From assembly GCA_034440635.1 (NCBI GenBank), contig JAOTON010002130.1, positions 816,501 through 880,500 of the forward strand: 64,000 nt of DNA, written 5' to 3'. Within the stretch, counting starts at the first letter, position 1. Each line of letters begins with the position of its first letter. The notes beneath the pieces were generated by a model. That model had not been told where the DNA came from and made no database searches. It saw nothing but the letters and a program-made list of their open reading frames with translations. The stretch comes from Lepas anatifera (lineage: Eukaryota; Arthropoda; Thecostraca; Lepadidae). Shown here one piece after another: positions 1-11,787 of this stretch. The position numbers were made by a program, and so were the translations under genes.

Positions 1-348
1 GTCAGTGATAATAAGATGTGTCCCAGAAAGGTGTCTGATGTGTCGTAAAACTTGCAAGATGGCAAACAGTTCCCTTGTAAAGACCGACACAATATTCGGC
101 AGCCCGAAACAGCGGCGGGTTCCTTCGCTAACAAAGGCACGTCCCGCTCCAGCTGCTCCCTTGGAGCCGTCAGTGTAAAACTTTGTGCGGTCGGTGTATG
201 AATGGATTCTTTCAGCAGCGAGTTGCACGAAGTCTGGTGGAAGTGTGTGCGCCTTTCCGTACTGCATCAACCTTGTGTCACATTTGGCGTATACTTCACG
301 CCATGGTTCTAGGGTCCCTGGGCGTTGTTTTGCGATCATGGTGATATT
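1..348 (-). pseudogene. RNase H part of non-LTR retrotransposon (family B, copy 1)
   Basis: The minus strand encodes the start of a retrotransposon RNase H domain, with the first catalytic aspartate in a FYTDGSKGAAGAG motif near position 180. It is closely similar base for base to 17,745-18,095 (family B copy 2), so the two are copies of one element. The RNase H continues off the left edge. At 348 the homology stops and foreign DNA begins with a hAT-like end. In autonomous elements this domain removes RNA from the RNA-DNA hybrid during reverse transcription. This copy is not functional. Confidence 0.85.
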
Positions 349-1140
349 CAGGGGCGTAGGAACGGTTTGAAAGTGGGGGCCAACCTTAGAGGGGGCCCAC
401 CTAAGGGGGCCCAGTCACGGGGGCCATAATTTTAAAAATTTTAGATAGCTCGTTTAGAGTAATAAGGCACGCATGCACACAAGGATGTCAATATATGGAA
501 AATTGAGACATTAAATGTTTCCTATCATTTCGAGTTGTACCTATTATGATGTAATAAATCATAGTAAAACGCCAAAAAACATTTTTGGTTTTTACCTAGA
601 CGATTTTCAATACGAAATACATTTTAAGCTTTTTGGAGGATTTCAATCATTTTTTAACGGCGCGTTTTTATATTTACAGATGTTTAGGCCCTTTTCATTA
701 CATTTACAAAATTAAGAACTGTTTAGAAAACTACAGACAATGCTTTATACCAAAGAGGCTCACTTCGCTATGCCTAATCAACTTGTATTTGCTTATTTAA
801 TGACGAAAATGGGAACATTTATGTGGGTTATTACGGATCTATTCTTTCCATCATTAGATATCGATTTAGGTAAAGGCCGATCACAATAAATACGCCTAGC
901 TATATTTCGATGCCTAAATGAGAGTTCGCATGACTGCAAGTGCAATGTAGGTACTTGATGGCCAGCTTTGTGATGCCGAGGAGGTGTGGGCATGGTGTTA
1001 TAGTGGTCAGCAACCTTGCTTTCCACCGACCAACTCGGGTTTAAGGAGAAGGAAACCCCTCCAAGGAAAGAGTTGGGCGCATATACCTGAAATCGATGGA
1101 GGACTGTGGTTTTAGTAGGGTCGTGACCATTATTTGTTGG
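349..1140. mobile_element. Foreign insert inside family B copy 1
   Basis: About 0.8 kb separates two pieces of family B that are contiguous in copy 2 (18,095/18,096), so it entered after B. Its left end, CAGGGGCGTAGGAACGG, has the CAGGGGCGTAG start shared by several hAT-like ends in this window. It is followed by GGGGGCCC-rich sequence and then AT-rich sequence. I could not find a matching right end or target duplication, so the class is inferred from one end only. There is no convincing coding sequence inside. Confidence 0.45.
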
Positions 1141-1964
1141 GATTGATTGGAATGGAGTTTATTGGGCCGAGTTCTCGAAGCCAGTGTGAAACCTCCGGCT
1201 TACACAGAGCCAAAGATGAGCTTTGCCTCCCCGCAGCGAATAAGTCTATTAGCGAATGGTCAAAGATCCACTTGTACGTTGGGCGGGTTGGGTATTGCCG
1301 GATCTTAGTATGGCATACATAAGTGCCAGTCGCTTCCTCCAAAGGTCAAGCGGGGCCTCGTCAGCGTCAGCCAGAAGGCTTGCTCTACGTGAGGTGCGGA
1401 AAGCACCAGTGGCCACTCTTATACAGGCGTGGTGGACTGCGTCCAGGGGCTGCTTAGTGCTCGTTAGAGAACCGTCATAAACCACGGAAGCATAATCCAG
1501 GACCGATCTTACCAGCGCTCGATACAGGCGTAAAAGTGTGATTCTGTCCGCTCCGTAGGATGTGCGTGATACCATCTTTAATACATTTGCGCGTTTCATG
1601 CATTTGTCTCTTGTCAATATAATGTGCTGTGTGTAGGTAAGACGCTTCTCGATGGTTAAACCAAGAAATTTGGCATGGTCAGAGACTGGGATTCGCCTCC
1701 CGTACAGCCTCAGCATTGGCTCTGGGCAGTAGCGGGTCCGGCGGCAGAAATGCACACAAACCGTTTTCTCAGTAGAAAGCTTAAAACCCTTCACGAGGCT
1801 CCACTCGGTCAGGCCGTCAATACATAGCTGTAGCTGTCGCTGTGCAGAGAGTGTGGTCGAGGTGCTTATCCATACAGCTAGGTCGTCGACAAAAAGCGAT
1901 CTCTCAACAGTGGGAGGGATTGCACTGCAGATGTCATTGATTAAAACCCCGAAGAGGGTCACAC
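1141..1964 (-). pseudogene. Reverse transcriptase (C-terminal half), family B copy 1
   Basis: An open minus-strand frame runs from 2,031 to about 1,250. It encodes the palm and thumb of a non-LTR reverse transcriptase. The catalytic FVDDLAVW motif lies near 1,890, followed by the thumb-region motif KFLGLTIEKRLTY. The same sequence recurs at 18,096-18,895. The 5' part (RT fingers, endonuclease, ORF1) is missing: homology ends at 1,964, six bases before another hAT-like end at 1,970 (CAGTGGCATAGCCAG). The 3' continuation is separated by the insert at 349-1,140. It is dead by truncation. Confidence 0.9.
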
Positions 1965-2129
1965 GGGAGCAGTGGCATAGCCAGAAATACATCAAGGTAG
2001 TTGATAGCAGAGAATCTGCAGTTTGAAGCAAAAGTAAATGTATTCACGAATGTGGATAGGAAGTATTGAACAAAAGGAGAGCCTAGAGCCTGGTCATCCA
2101 CCGACAGTGGACAAGGACGTCTCATTGAG

Positions 2130-2530
2130 CAGTGCCGGATCTAGCCGGTCGATTTGGGGGGGGCAGGCCACAGTCGCAACAACAAAAAAAAACGTCACGG
2201 GTTGAAAAAATATTGCCGCAATATAACTTGACGGTAACTTTTGGGGATACCCAAGGCGAGGAGCAAACAAAACCGTCACGGGGTGAAAATATACGCACAA
2301 GATGGTTGGTTTTTGTTATCCATGGCCCAATGTTAACACTAAAGTTGACTGGCTCTGTTTGAAGTTTGGAATAAAGGAACAAAAATCTCGCTCATGAACT
2401 CAAGAGGAGTCGGAGAAAAAAGAAGGTCGATCGCTGTGTGTGTGTGTGTGGGCGGGAACATAGATTATTTCGAGCTTTTCCGTTGGGGGGGGTAAATGCC
2501 TTTTGCCCCTCCCCTCTGGATCCGCCACAC
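2130..2530. mobile_element. hAT-type MITE (GGATCTAG family), copy 1
   Basis: It starts CAGTGCCGGATCTAGCCGG and ends CTGGATCCGCCAC, a near inverted pair. The interior matches the better preserved copy at 4,128-4,657: two ACGTCACGGG-like blocks, a GGTCGATCGCT block and a T/C-rich right side. A (GT)n run at about 2,434-2,450 is private to this copy. The last two bases of the right terminus and the target duplication are degraded. No transposase is encoded, so it is non-autonomous. Confidence 0.7.
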
Positions 2531-2837
2531 ATAGAGTTTGCATGGATTTTGATTACCGTGTTTTCAAATCAAGTATTTGAAATGGGCAAATATGAAGGCA
2601 TTGTAAAAAAAACAATGGGATTTACCTAACCTTACCAATATTACATGATCACGGGCATCAAAGCCGGTTCGGTTTTTACCACCTCCGCATTCAGTAATCT
2701 CAGCAAGGTGTTCTCTAATTGCATCGATAATCTAAACAAGCGAGAGGTCAAATGCAATGATGTGTCAATGAGTTTTTGTCTTTGAAAAACCACCAGGAGG
2801 GGCATTTAAGGACAAAACGCCCAAAAATATTTCAATT

Positions 2838-3930
2838 TGACACCACCATGTCTGGAAAAAACCTGAAACTTTGTCTCCGGCGTAGTTTTGGGCCAGGAAA
2901 ACGTCTGCGAGAATCTCAGCCCCCTCCGACCAACGGTGACCGAGATATAGCCCAAGGCATTTTATGGACGTAACCTTGTTAACTCATCTTTGATGCTTCA
3001 TAACTCCAGAACGCATTGCCTGATTAAAGGGAATGTGGCACGTTCATAACGTGATTTTAACTGAGATAGCCAAGTTGTAAAGCAAGTCGGAAAACCCGGT
3101 ACTCCATATGTCATTTGTCATGGAACTCGATATTTCCGTAGAAAAAGCTAAAACCCACCTGACACCAGCAGCCCCCTCGCCCGGGCGGCCATTGTTGTAA
3201 GCTGCTGGTGTGACGACATAGGCTGACGTCACGAATAGCATTAGCCAATCGAAGCCCTTGAAGCGTTTCAAGTCTGGCAGTGGTTGCCAGATCATGACAT
3301 CATCCACAGGCAGATATTTATTTATTTTCCTAGGAGTATTTTTAAAAGCAAAATATTGAGCTTATTGAACATTTTTCAGACAAATCATGAGTGTTTTCAT
3401 CATTTTTGGCTAAAAGTACGCCTAATTTCACTAAATTCCAGGATTCGACCAAGGTGCCACCTTCCCTTTAACAAGTTTTGTACATCTTTGGACTCATCTT
3501 GAATTATGCATTATTTTGAAAGAAGAAAATTTTTCAAAATTTGGACTTTTAATTTGCTTGACCTTTCCGTTTTTTACCTAGGTTGACCTTTTTGAAGTTG
3601 AAATTGCCCTTTTAGACACCTCAGAAATTTTGCTTCATAAAATATCTTCCGATAATTTTTTTAATGCGTTCTTGCTATAAATTCCAAATTTTTAGCACCT
3701 AAGGTAGGTATGCAGAGAGTTTTTGACCACTGCATTAATACAGCTTTATGTTTATGTTTCAAATGTTTCAAATGTTTATGTTTATGTTTTTGTAATCGGT
3801 TGCTTGCAATCATATTGCATTGCCTTTAAAACATTTCATCGTGCAAGTGTCAGAATTTATGAAAATCAACAAGCGCCCACACGATGGGGGGCGAACCGGC
3901 CTCCTCAGGTTTCTACAGGTAGTAAAAAAA
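2838..3930. repeat. Dispersed repeat F, copy 1 (interrupted)
   Basis: Positions 2,838-3,027 match 15,997-16,190, and 3,788-3,925 match 16,218-16,353, in the same order and orientation. Copy 1 is longer because a TTAA-flanked element (3,028-3,467) and about 0.3 kb of other DNA sit between the two blocks. No coding potential is apparent. The class is unknown. Confidence 0.7.
3028..3467. mobile_element. TTAA-flanked MITE (piggyBac-like)
   Basis: A 440 bp element has inverted ends AGGGAATGTGGCAC and GTGCCACCTTCCCT, flanked by TTAA on both sides (3,024-3,027 and 3,468-3,471). The paralogous repeat F copy at about 16,180-16,195 lacks the element and reads TGATCAACAA at the same point, so it is an empty site. 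TTAA duplication is the hallmark of piggyBac transposition, but these termini are not the classical piggyBac ones, so the superfamily is inferred. There is no open frame. A diverged right end of the same family occurs at 5,398-5,452. Confidence 0.7.
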
Positions 3931-4035
3931 ACACCTTCGCGCAGCGCCACCGTACTTCATCTACTTCTAACTCGAATTTTTTTCAACTTCCAGCAAAATA
4001 ATTTAGGTCAACTGGCAGATGGTAGGTACCGTAAA

Positions 4036-4794
4036 CAGTGACGGATCTAGGATTTCGTTAAGGGGGGGGGGCCCAGGCTCGTAGGGCGCCGAACCTGGGG
4101 GGCACCGAACCTGAGGGGCGCCAATTTCAGTGGCGGATCTAGCCGGTCGGTTTGGGAGGAGCAAACCAAAGTCGAAAAGCAAAAAAAAAACGTCACGCAG
4201 TAAAAAGCTGCGCTACCAAATATCACTTGCCCGTAGAATTTTGGGTATTTGAGGCGAAAAGCCAAAAAAACTTCACGGGGTGAAAAATATGGGCTCGAGA
4301 TACTTCTTCCTATCCAAGGCTGGCCATACTATGACTTGCTATACTATGGAGGTCTGGCTATACTATAACTGAGAATTATTGATATTTACTCCATTATTCT
4401 GATGAAGGGCTGTGCCTGAATATATAATCTTCAGTGTTTTTTACATTTCCGGATTCGAGGGGACAGGCCAGGGAACATCTTATCAACTTATGTTCTGTTT
4501 GAAGTTGAGAGTTGGAACACCAAAATCTTGCTTATAAACTAAGAAGGAGTAGGGGAAAAAGGAGGTCGATCGCTTTGGGGGGCGAAAACGCAGTTTTGCC
4601 CCGAGCTTTTTCGTTTGGGGGAATGCCTTTTTCCCCTCCCCCTTGCATCCGCCACTGGCCAATTTAACACCCAAAAGGCGGCCAGTGTCAATGAAGAACG
4701 CGTTTAAAAAGGATTTGTAAATGCTTATTTTCATGAAAGCTTCCTCTCAGTGGGGACATGTTCACGTTTACCATCAAGCATATTTCGGGCCAGC
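4036..4794. repeat. Dispersed repeat X, copy 1 (split by a hAT MITE)
   Basis: It starts CAGTGACGGATCTAGG and matches 29,042-31,441 once the insertion in each copy is removed. Shared landmarks are a run of G after GTTAAGG, the phrase GGCGCCGAACC, then GGCGCCAATTT, and the end ATTTCGGGCCAGC. The left end looks hAT-like; no matching right end is visible, so it may be a truncated element. There is no coding capacity. Confidence 0.75.
4128..4657. mobile_element. hAT-type MITE with 8-bp TSD GCCAATTT
   Basis: A 530 bp element with ends CAGTGGCGGAT and ATCCGCCACTG is flanked by perfect 8-bp direct repeats GCCAATTT at 4,120-4,127 and 4,658-4,665. The unoccupied site is seen in repeat X copy 2 near 31,310 (GGGGCGCCAATTTACC). 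The 8-bp duplication and CAGTG ends indicate the hAT superfamily. There is no transposase, so mobilisation would be in trans. It belongs with the copy at 2,130-2,530. Confidence 0.92.
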
Positions 4795-4949
4795 TAACGA
4801 CTGGTACCGTGGTAGAAAATGCTGAAAGCACCCACTGACACTAACTGAAGCACGATGAGCAAATAATACAGTTATATTCGGTCATGGTAAGAACTGAGGT
4901 GTCGTATCCACCACCTCCACTTATCACAGTTGTCCTGGCTAACGGCTCC

Positions 4950-5452
4950 ATACTGAAATACCCGATTGACGCTAACCTGAGCCTCATAGGCCGCAGAACC
5001 TCTGCGGGCCTGGGCCCCTGAGTTTTCGGTGACTTCCCTGAGTTTATATCGAGTCCCCTCAGCTGATCTGGGACCGCTTTAGTTAACCAGGCTCTCACAC
5101 TGAACTTGAAACCTATATGGCGCCGCTGAAGCCTATTAAGCTTTTTGGGCCCTTTTATTGATATAGAGCCCCCTCAACCGGTCCTGGGCCCTCTGAGCTA
5201 AAAGCTGGAGCTCTGAGCTCTGAGCCCCAAGCTGGATTAGTGTCCCTTAAGCTGGTCAGGGTCCCCTGGGTTTTTTATGGTATTGTTTTCGTTTAACTGA
5301 TATAGATCCCTTCAGCTTGTTTGGGGCCCGTTGTGCGTATCTGGGCACTAGTTCGTCGAGGCACCCAGCTAGTCTGGCCCTATTAGTTTTATGGGCCTTC
5401 TTACTAATTACACTAAATTCCAGGATTCAACCGAGGTGCCCCGTTCCCTTTA
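4950..5452. repeat. Degenerate GGGCCC-type satellite and MITE end
   Basis: From 4,950 to about 5,350 there are imperfect repeats of phrases such as CCCTCAGCTGATCTGGGACC and GGGCCCCTTGAG, related in style to the satellites at 5,990-8,170 and 50,330-60,600. From 5,398 to 5,452 the sequence matches the right end of the TTAA-flanked MITE. The interval 5,453-5,959 holds nothing I recognise. Confidence 0.45.
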
Positions 5453-5989
5453 AAACATGCTACCCATGCACTGCCAACGGAGATGTTATGGCTCGTGCCT
5501 GACCTTTCGTCACTGATATCGAACATTCCGGATGGTCGATGGATATAAACCCATTCTTTCTTACGCTGTCTAAAACTTTTTGAAAGTGAGGTATCTTACC
5601 TGCTCTGGTGACCTGACCTAAAATGACTTGGGCTTTAAAATTTGGGCACAAGTTTACAGAAACATTAGAAACGGTATGCTAGGTACGGCGACGCCGCGTG
5701 TCGCAGTTTTGAGACCATTTGTTAAGAACCTGACGGGGCGGCTAATTGCCCACAGCAATGCCCGTGTTAAGAGGCCAATCGTGAGTTTATTTTCCGACAT
5801 TTTTGTCCAATATACGCCATGTAGGTAATTTTTTAAAACTTGGTGAGCTGTTTAAACTTCAGACCACTATTTTACGGCTGTAAATACATGATGACGAAAA
5901 ATAATTGGCTTCCAATTTCTGACGATTTTGTCGAAGGCGGGATGAGCCATTCCCTGACGATTTCTGACAGGGGAGTAGCCAAGGGGGGC

Positions 5990-8170
5990 TAGGGCCGCCG
6001 CCCCCCTGAGGGCCCCCTGAGGATACCGGCCACGCGAAGCGCGGTCCGCTCGCACTATGCTCTGGGGCGAAATGTGGGACTTCATACCAGACAGGGCCCT
6101 CTTAAGTCATCTCCAGCACTCTATTCTGTGACAATTAGGGCTGTTTTTATCCATCAAAACCGTCAGTAAAAATGCCTTTAAACTACCGGTGGTCAGGGCA
6201 CCCTATCCAAAGTAGGGCCCATTTTGGTCAGATAGACCCTGTTTAATCGATAAAGCCAAGATGGCTAGCGGGACTATTTGGAAAAAGGGCCCAATGCGAC
6301 TCGCAGGCTGTCAGATCCCGGTCTATAGCTGCCAGGGACCTGTCTGACCAGCTGGGTCCTCTTTCAGTGAGGAGGCTGTGTGGCTAGTAGGGACCATTTT
6401 AGCCCACAGGGCCCAGTCTGACAGTCAGTGCCATGTTTAACTAGAGAAGCTTTTGAGCTAGTGTAACCGTCTAGTCTCCGCAGGGCCCTCTGGTCAGCTG
6501 GGACCTCTACATAGTAGTAACCAAGTAGAAGCGGTTGGTGTGGTGGCCCCCTTGAGGGCCCGGAGGGCCCTTTGAGCATAGCGCGAAGCGCGGCCCGCCC
6601 GCATTATACTCTGTGACCTGCCGTGGAATTACATGCCCAACAGGGCTCTCTTAAGTCCTCTCCAGTACTCCATTTCTGCGACAAGTAGGGCTTTTTACCA
6701 CAGGATCCCCTAAACCACTATCAGCCCACCCCCCCCCCCCCACCCAAGCCCTCGTTGACAGTAGGACTATCTCTGGTCAGCCAGACCATCTTCAACCGAT
6801 AATACCGCTATGGCCAGCAGGGCTTTTGGGCCACGGGGCCCACTGCGAATTGCAGGATCAGATAAAACCTTCAGGGCCCTGTCGGACCAGCTGGGCCCTC
6901 TTTAAGTAAGGAGGCCACTGTGACTTGCAGGGATCGTTTTAACCCACAAGGCCTACTCTGACTGTGAGAACCCTCTTTATCTAGCAAAGCCTTTAAACTA
7001 GTATGGCCGACTATTTTCCATAGGGCTCTCTATAGCTAGCAGGGCCCCTCCAGAGGCGTAACCAAGGAGAGGTGATTGGTACGGTGGCCCCCCTGAGGGC
7101 CCCTCAAGGACGCGCTGCCCCTACCCAATCGTACTCTGACCTGCCGTGGAACTTCATTTCAGACGGGGCCATCTCAAGCACTCCACAGCACTACATTCTG
7201 TGATAAGAAAGGCCCTTTGAACCATCAAAACTCTTTTAAAAAGAGGGTCCTCTGAACCACGGGGTCCCCAGGGCCCTGTGTCGACATTTTGGGGCCTGTC
7301 TGGTCAGGTGGACCCTCTTTAACGATAAAGCCACTTTGGCCAGCAGGGTTTTTTGGCCGCGGGGCCCACCGTGAGTCCCAGGGCCAGCTAAAACCGTCAG
7401 GGCCCTGTCGGACCTGCTGGACCCTTTCAAACGAGAAGGACATTGTGGCTAGCAGGAACCACTCTGACCACTGGCATTGTGGTCACTGGTCCACAGCGCC
7501 CATTCTGACTATCAGGACCCTACAAAGGTTTTTGAACTAGCAGGACCGACTGTTCTCCACAAGACTCTCTATCGTCATCAGGGACCTCTCTGGTCAGCTG
7601 GAGATCCTACAGAGACATAGCCAAAGAGAGGATGTTGGGGCGGCGGCCCCCTGGAGGACGCACTGCCCAGCTGCACTATTCTCTGTATCCCGTATTGGAA
7701 CTTTATGTTAGATAGGGCACTCTCAAGCTCCCTCTAGTTCTCCATTCTGTGATAAGGGGGATCTTTTCACCATCAGAAACCTCTGAAAGAGGCCCCTCGT
7801 CGACAGTAGGACTCGCTCTGGTCAGCTGAGTCCTCTTAAACCGACAAAGCCACCATGGTCAGCAGGGTACTTTGGGCACCAGGGCCCACTGCGACTTGCA
7901 GGGTCAGCGATAGCCAGCAGCGCTATAGCTGACCCTAAGCAGCTGTCCATGACTGTCTAAACAGCTGGGCCCTCTTTAAATAGGAATCCATGTGGCAAGC
8001 AGGGACGTTTTTAGACTGTAGGACCCACTCTAACTATCAAGACCCTCGTTAACAGTAGAGCCTTTGAACCAGTGGGATCCACTGTTCTCCGTATGGCTCT
8101 ATATCGTCAGAAGGGCTTCTCTAGTCAGCTGGGCCTTCTATAGACGATGCCGAGGGCACGTTTGGCCCTC
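5990..8170. repeat. GGGCCC-rich tandem satellite, ~550 bp monomers
   Basis: Four diverged monomers can be anchored on the phrase GGCCCCCCTGAGGGCCC followed by a GCGCTGCCC or GCGCGGTCCGC block and ACCTGCCGTGGAA. The anchors lie near 5,995, 6,545, 7,087 and 7,645, a spacing of about 540-560 bp. Each monomer also contains GGACCAGCTGGGCCCTCTTT and TGGCCAGCAGGG phrases. A further degraded monomer lies at about 9,250-9,600. Apparent open frames here are by-products of the repeat. Confidence 0.75.
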
Positions 8171-9250
8171 TAAATCCACCGAGGACCTGTGTAGCTTGTA
8201 CACCCAGTGGGGATGTTTGAACACCCCTTCGGGTTTTTTCCGGTGGCACGAATAAACGGCGGCGGGAAGTGCTGCCATACTTGACACAGCTTATTCTTGA
8301 TCAATTCCGCAACGTTCCCCAAAATTTTAAGGTTGGGTCATCTCAGGTCAGTTCGCCGGTACAGGTAAGTTGACCTCACGTCTAAAAATACTTAAGGTGG
8401 TATAGGGAAGAAAAGGGTGAATCTATCCAATCGAAACATATCCACATAGTGAACTCATCGATGTTTGCAAAATATATTCCGGGAATTTTCATATAGATGA
8501 CATAAGGTCAGGCACGGATCATGACCTCTCCACTTAACATGCATGGAAAAAACAGAAATTGGCCGACAAATTGCTCTTTCTGTAGATACCGCTTGGAATA
8601 GCTTCGTATTTTCCAAATCATTGTATCCTAGGCCCTTTTATTGGCTCATGTTGCAAGTTTGGATCTGTGATCTATGAGACGTCATCTGGGGCCACTTAAG
8701 CAGGGTTTCAGACTTTGGTCAATAACTGTGCAGGACATTAGGATAAAGCTAATATTTTGATACCATTACGTTGGATTGTTATTTTGAAGCAAATGATATG
8801 CATATTGACTATTGTATAACAGCGATTGACAGGTATTCACCTTTCAACATCTGCTGTTTTGGTTAAAATGTGAATATTGACTATGCTAGGTCAGATGGCG
8901 ACCTTGAACTGACCTTAGGTCGGGTCATTTTTATGTTTTGATCTACTATGGTTGTATTATACATAATTCGACTGGCGGTAACGAGGTGCATAATCAAAAT
9001 GGTGCTTAAAAATGGTTATAACTGAACTCTATCAGACACCAGAACCCAGAAACTCTTCCCTAACATGCCACCTTCTTGACCTGTGGGGACTTCAATATTG
9101 ACCTGACCCAAAAAAGTGAACAATGCAGTTTCGTCATGGATTTTTATGGGCCATCCACCTGCGATCGCTTTTTGCGCTATCGTGCTTAGGATCCATGTTC
9201 GAAGGGGGATTTGAAACCCTCCACCAGGACGAAGGTGGCTCGGAGGCCCA
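8171..9250. other. Interior of hAT composite, no recognised feature
   Basis: There is no gene or known repeat here. The stretch has several AGGTCA/TGACCT half-site-like words, notably around 8,320-8,370 and 8,880-8,935. I assign no function to them. Confidence 0.4.
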
Positions 9251-9738
9251 CCGGCCACCGTGGTTATAACTCACCTCCCTTTGTAGCCCGCAGGGCCTAC
9301 TGGGACTATCAAAAGAAGCATATGTCACTATAGGACTCTTTGAGACCAGTTTGACCCAAAATTGATCGTATACCCCGTTATCAATGGGAAGGCCCTTTTT
9401 AGTCAGCTGGACACTTCGTAAATAGATTCGAAGCGTCCTGGTGGCCCTCTGCATCCAGCATGATTCTCTGTAACTAGTTACAGAAGGCCCGCAGAAACCA
9501 GCAGAACACTTTGTGATCATTAGGCTCTCTAGAACCAGCAGAGCTCTCTCTGACCAGCTGGGCCCGTAATGGTCGGCTGAGCTCCCTTTGTCCGCCACTA
9601 AATACCATTTTAAGTGTTTTTTTTCGTTCGAAGGGAGCCGCTTTGAAGGTGAAAGAAGCTCCTAGAAAAATTGTTTATTACCAACCTATATTATGCCATA
9701 CCTTAGTCTCATCATTGTATTGCAAAATTTTAAGTTAT

Positions 9739-10060
9739 TTAACGCCACATTCTGTCATTGAAAAATTGAAGGAAAACCACTTTACAGGAACTAAACAGCA
9801 TTTCTGGCGGACAAAGCACGTACGCTGCTGCCTTCTTCACTTCCTCGGCCGGTACTTCCTTGACCCAGGCATCGTTAATGTGGCACCAACCAGCCTCCGA
9901 CTGGTTCCAGCAGAATTCAGTGTAGTGACTGATCTGGGGACTGCCATGGTGTACTACCGCTCCATACAGGTCAAACACAAGGCTGTAAGATATCTGCGGA
10001 TGCCTGAGGGCCTTTCAACTGAGGTCCAGGTCGCTAAGGCCAGGGGAAAAGTGGCGTGAG
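9739..10060 (-). pseudogene. Ubiquitin-specific protease (USP) C-terminal fragment
   Basis: The minus strand reads a sequence characteristic of the C-terminal end of the USP catalytic domain. It begins YSLVFDLYGAVVHHGS, continues SHYTEFCWNQ (the family's catalytic-histidine GHYTA region, with the Gly changed to Ser), then WCHINDAWVKEV and ends AAYVLCPPE. USPs are cysteine proteases that remove ubiquitin from proteins. Only about 65 recognisable residues remain. A TGA stop lies just upstream near 10,010, and the cysteine-box half is absent. It sits inside a hAT-type element, so capture of a host gene fragment is the likely explanation. The assignment rests on motif recall, without a database search. 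Confidence 0.6.
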
Positions 10061-10574
10061 CGAGGGCTTCGAACGATGGGCTGCGAAGTCAGCTGGGCAC
10101 CGGAGTCGGCCAGCTGACTTCCAGCTGGTCGGCCGGAGAAAGGGAGGCTCCGTGTTTTTTTGCATTTTCTAAACCATTTTTTAGCACTTTACCTTATGTC
10201 AGTGTAGTCAAAATGTACCTTATCGTGCATGTTGCTCATCTTGCAAATATGACGGCCATCATTGAATCCGCTGGCGAAAAAGAAGACTAAGAAAAACTGG
10301 AGAGAAGAAGATTCTTCTGAGAGACAAATCTAAAACAGGTGCGGCAAACTCGACACTTGAATCAAAACTGACCTCAGTTCCTCCATTTTCATTGGAAGAA
10401 AAACGTGACGTCTTTAGCAAGACTCCACCGGCAAAAGATGTTGCATAATACTCCCATCAGGAAGCCTCCTTAAAGCTGATTTCTAAAGATAACGTTATTA
10501 TTGGTATTTATGCGTACCTCGTGCATACCGTGCGGAGGTAATTTATTTATCCCGCAATATGTAGAAAAATATAA
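10061..10574. other. Interior of hAT composite, no recognised feature
   Basis: I see no gene or classifiable repeat between the USP fragment and the CR1 fragment. Confidence 0.35.
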
Positions 10575-11787
10575 GGCTACAAGATTATAAGAAGAAAATG
10601 ATAGCTATGGAATAACTGGGACTATTCTGAGGTGGATTGAATCGTTTCTATCTGGCAGACACCAAAGGGTTAGGGTGAGAGGGACCGTGTCTAGCTGGTC
10701 CCCTGTCACCAGCGGGATCCCCAGGGGTCAGTCTTAGGGCCAGTCCTCTTCGTTCTCTTCGTGAATGACCTGCCAGATGGACTGACCAGCAGTATAAAGC
10801 TGTTCGCGGATGATGCCAAAGTCTACCGAAAAGTTACAACGGAAGATGATCGCTCTATTTTCCAAGATGACTTGAAGAAGCTGGAGATATGGTCACACGA
10901 TTGGATGCTACCTTTCAACGCTAGCAAGTGCAGCATTCTTCACATCGGGCCACATAATCATCGAAGCTCATACACCTTGAATGGAGTAGAACTTGCGCAA
11001 GTGCATGTCGAAAAGGACTTAGGTGTATTTATAGACGAGGAGCTCAAATTTCGAAAGCCGGCCGCAACCGCTGTTACACGAGCTAACCAAGTCCTTGGTG
11101 CAATTAAACGGAACTTCATCCATCTTGATAAGACAACTTTACCCCTCCTCTACAAAGCTCTTGTAAGGCCCCATCTCGAGTATGGGAACGAGATATGGGG
11201 ACCATTTAACAAGGCCGACCAATTACTAGTAGAGAGAGTTCAGAGGGGGGCAACCAGATTGGTCCCGGAACTTCAACATCTAGACTATGAGGAAAGGCTG
11301 CAGCAGCTTCATCTTCCATCCCTAGCGTATCGCCGTAAACGAGGGGATATGCTGATTATTTTCAAGATAATGCAGGGACAAACTGGAATCCGGAGAGAAG
11401 AGCTGTTTCAGGAGCCACCATTCACCGCCACGCGAGGTCATCGATTCAAAGTTTTCATACCTGATGCCATAAGCAGATCACGGAAAAATTATCTTGCTGT
11501 TCGTGCACTAAAAGACTGGAACCGCCTTCCAGCCCACGTTGTAGAATCTGACACTATCAACACCTTCAAGAATTCTCTTGACGAATACTGGTCGGACATT
11601 CTATACGAAGCCACGCGATAAAAGGTTGTGCATTGAAAGCGAAGAAAATTTGCGATAATATTGTGGTACATGTGACAATGTTTGTACATGAGTCAGACTA
11701 GATCGGGTAAGCCAGGCACCAAGGTGTGCCTTATAAAGACCCGCTAAATCTAATACATCTAATACATCTAATTAATTAACTCATACC
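10575..11787 (+). pseudogene. CR1-type retrotransposon RT fragment
   Basis: A 5'-truncated CR1-like ORF2 encodes the last third of the reverse transcriptase. A short stretch with RWIESFLSGRHQRV and SGIPRGQS is followed by a one-base frameshift near 10,730. Then a 286-residue open frame (10,761-11,621) contains the catalytic FADDAKVY, KDLGVFIDEELKF and RPHLEYGNEIWGP motifs, ending at a natural stop. After the stop the 3' tail carries short tandem CTAATACAT repeats (11,748-11,785), typical of CR1 3' ends. There is no endonuclease or ORF1. It lies inside the 6.85 kb hAT-type element. Confidence 0.92.

Noticed and set aside
349..1140. Complete hAT element inside family B copy 1
   Set aside because: Only the left end is hAT-like. 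No inverted right end or 8-bp duplication was found, so it is listed as an unresolved insert.
8320..8935. Nuclear-receptor response elements (AGGTCA/TGACCT words)
   Set aside because: Six-base words recur by chance in this composition and show no fixed spacing. There is no gene nearby to regulate.
9643..10059. 138-residue plus-strand frame
   Set aside because: Antisense of the USP-like sequence on the minus strand, which has the recognisable motifs.
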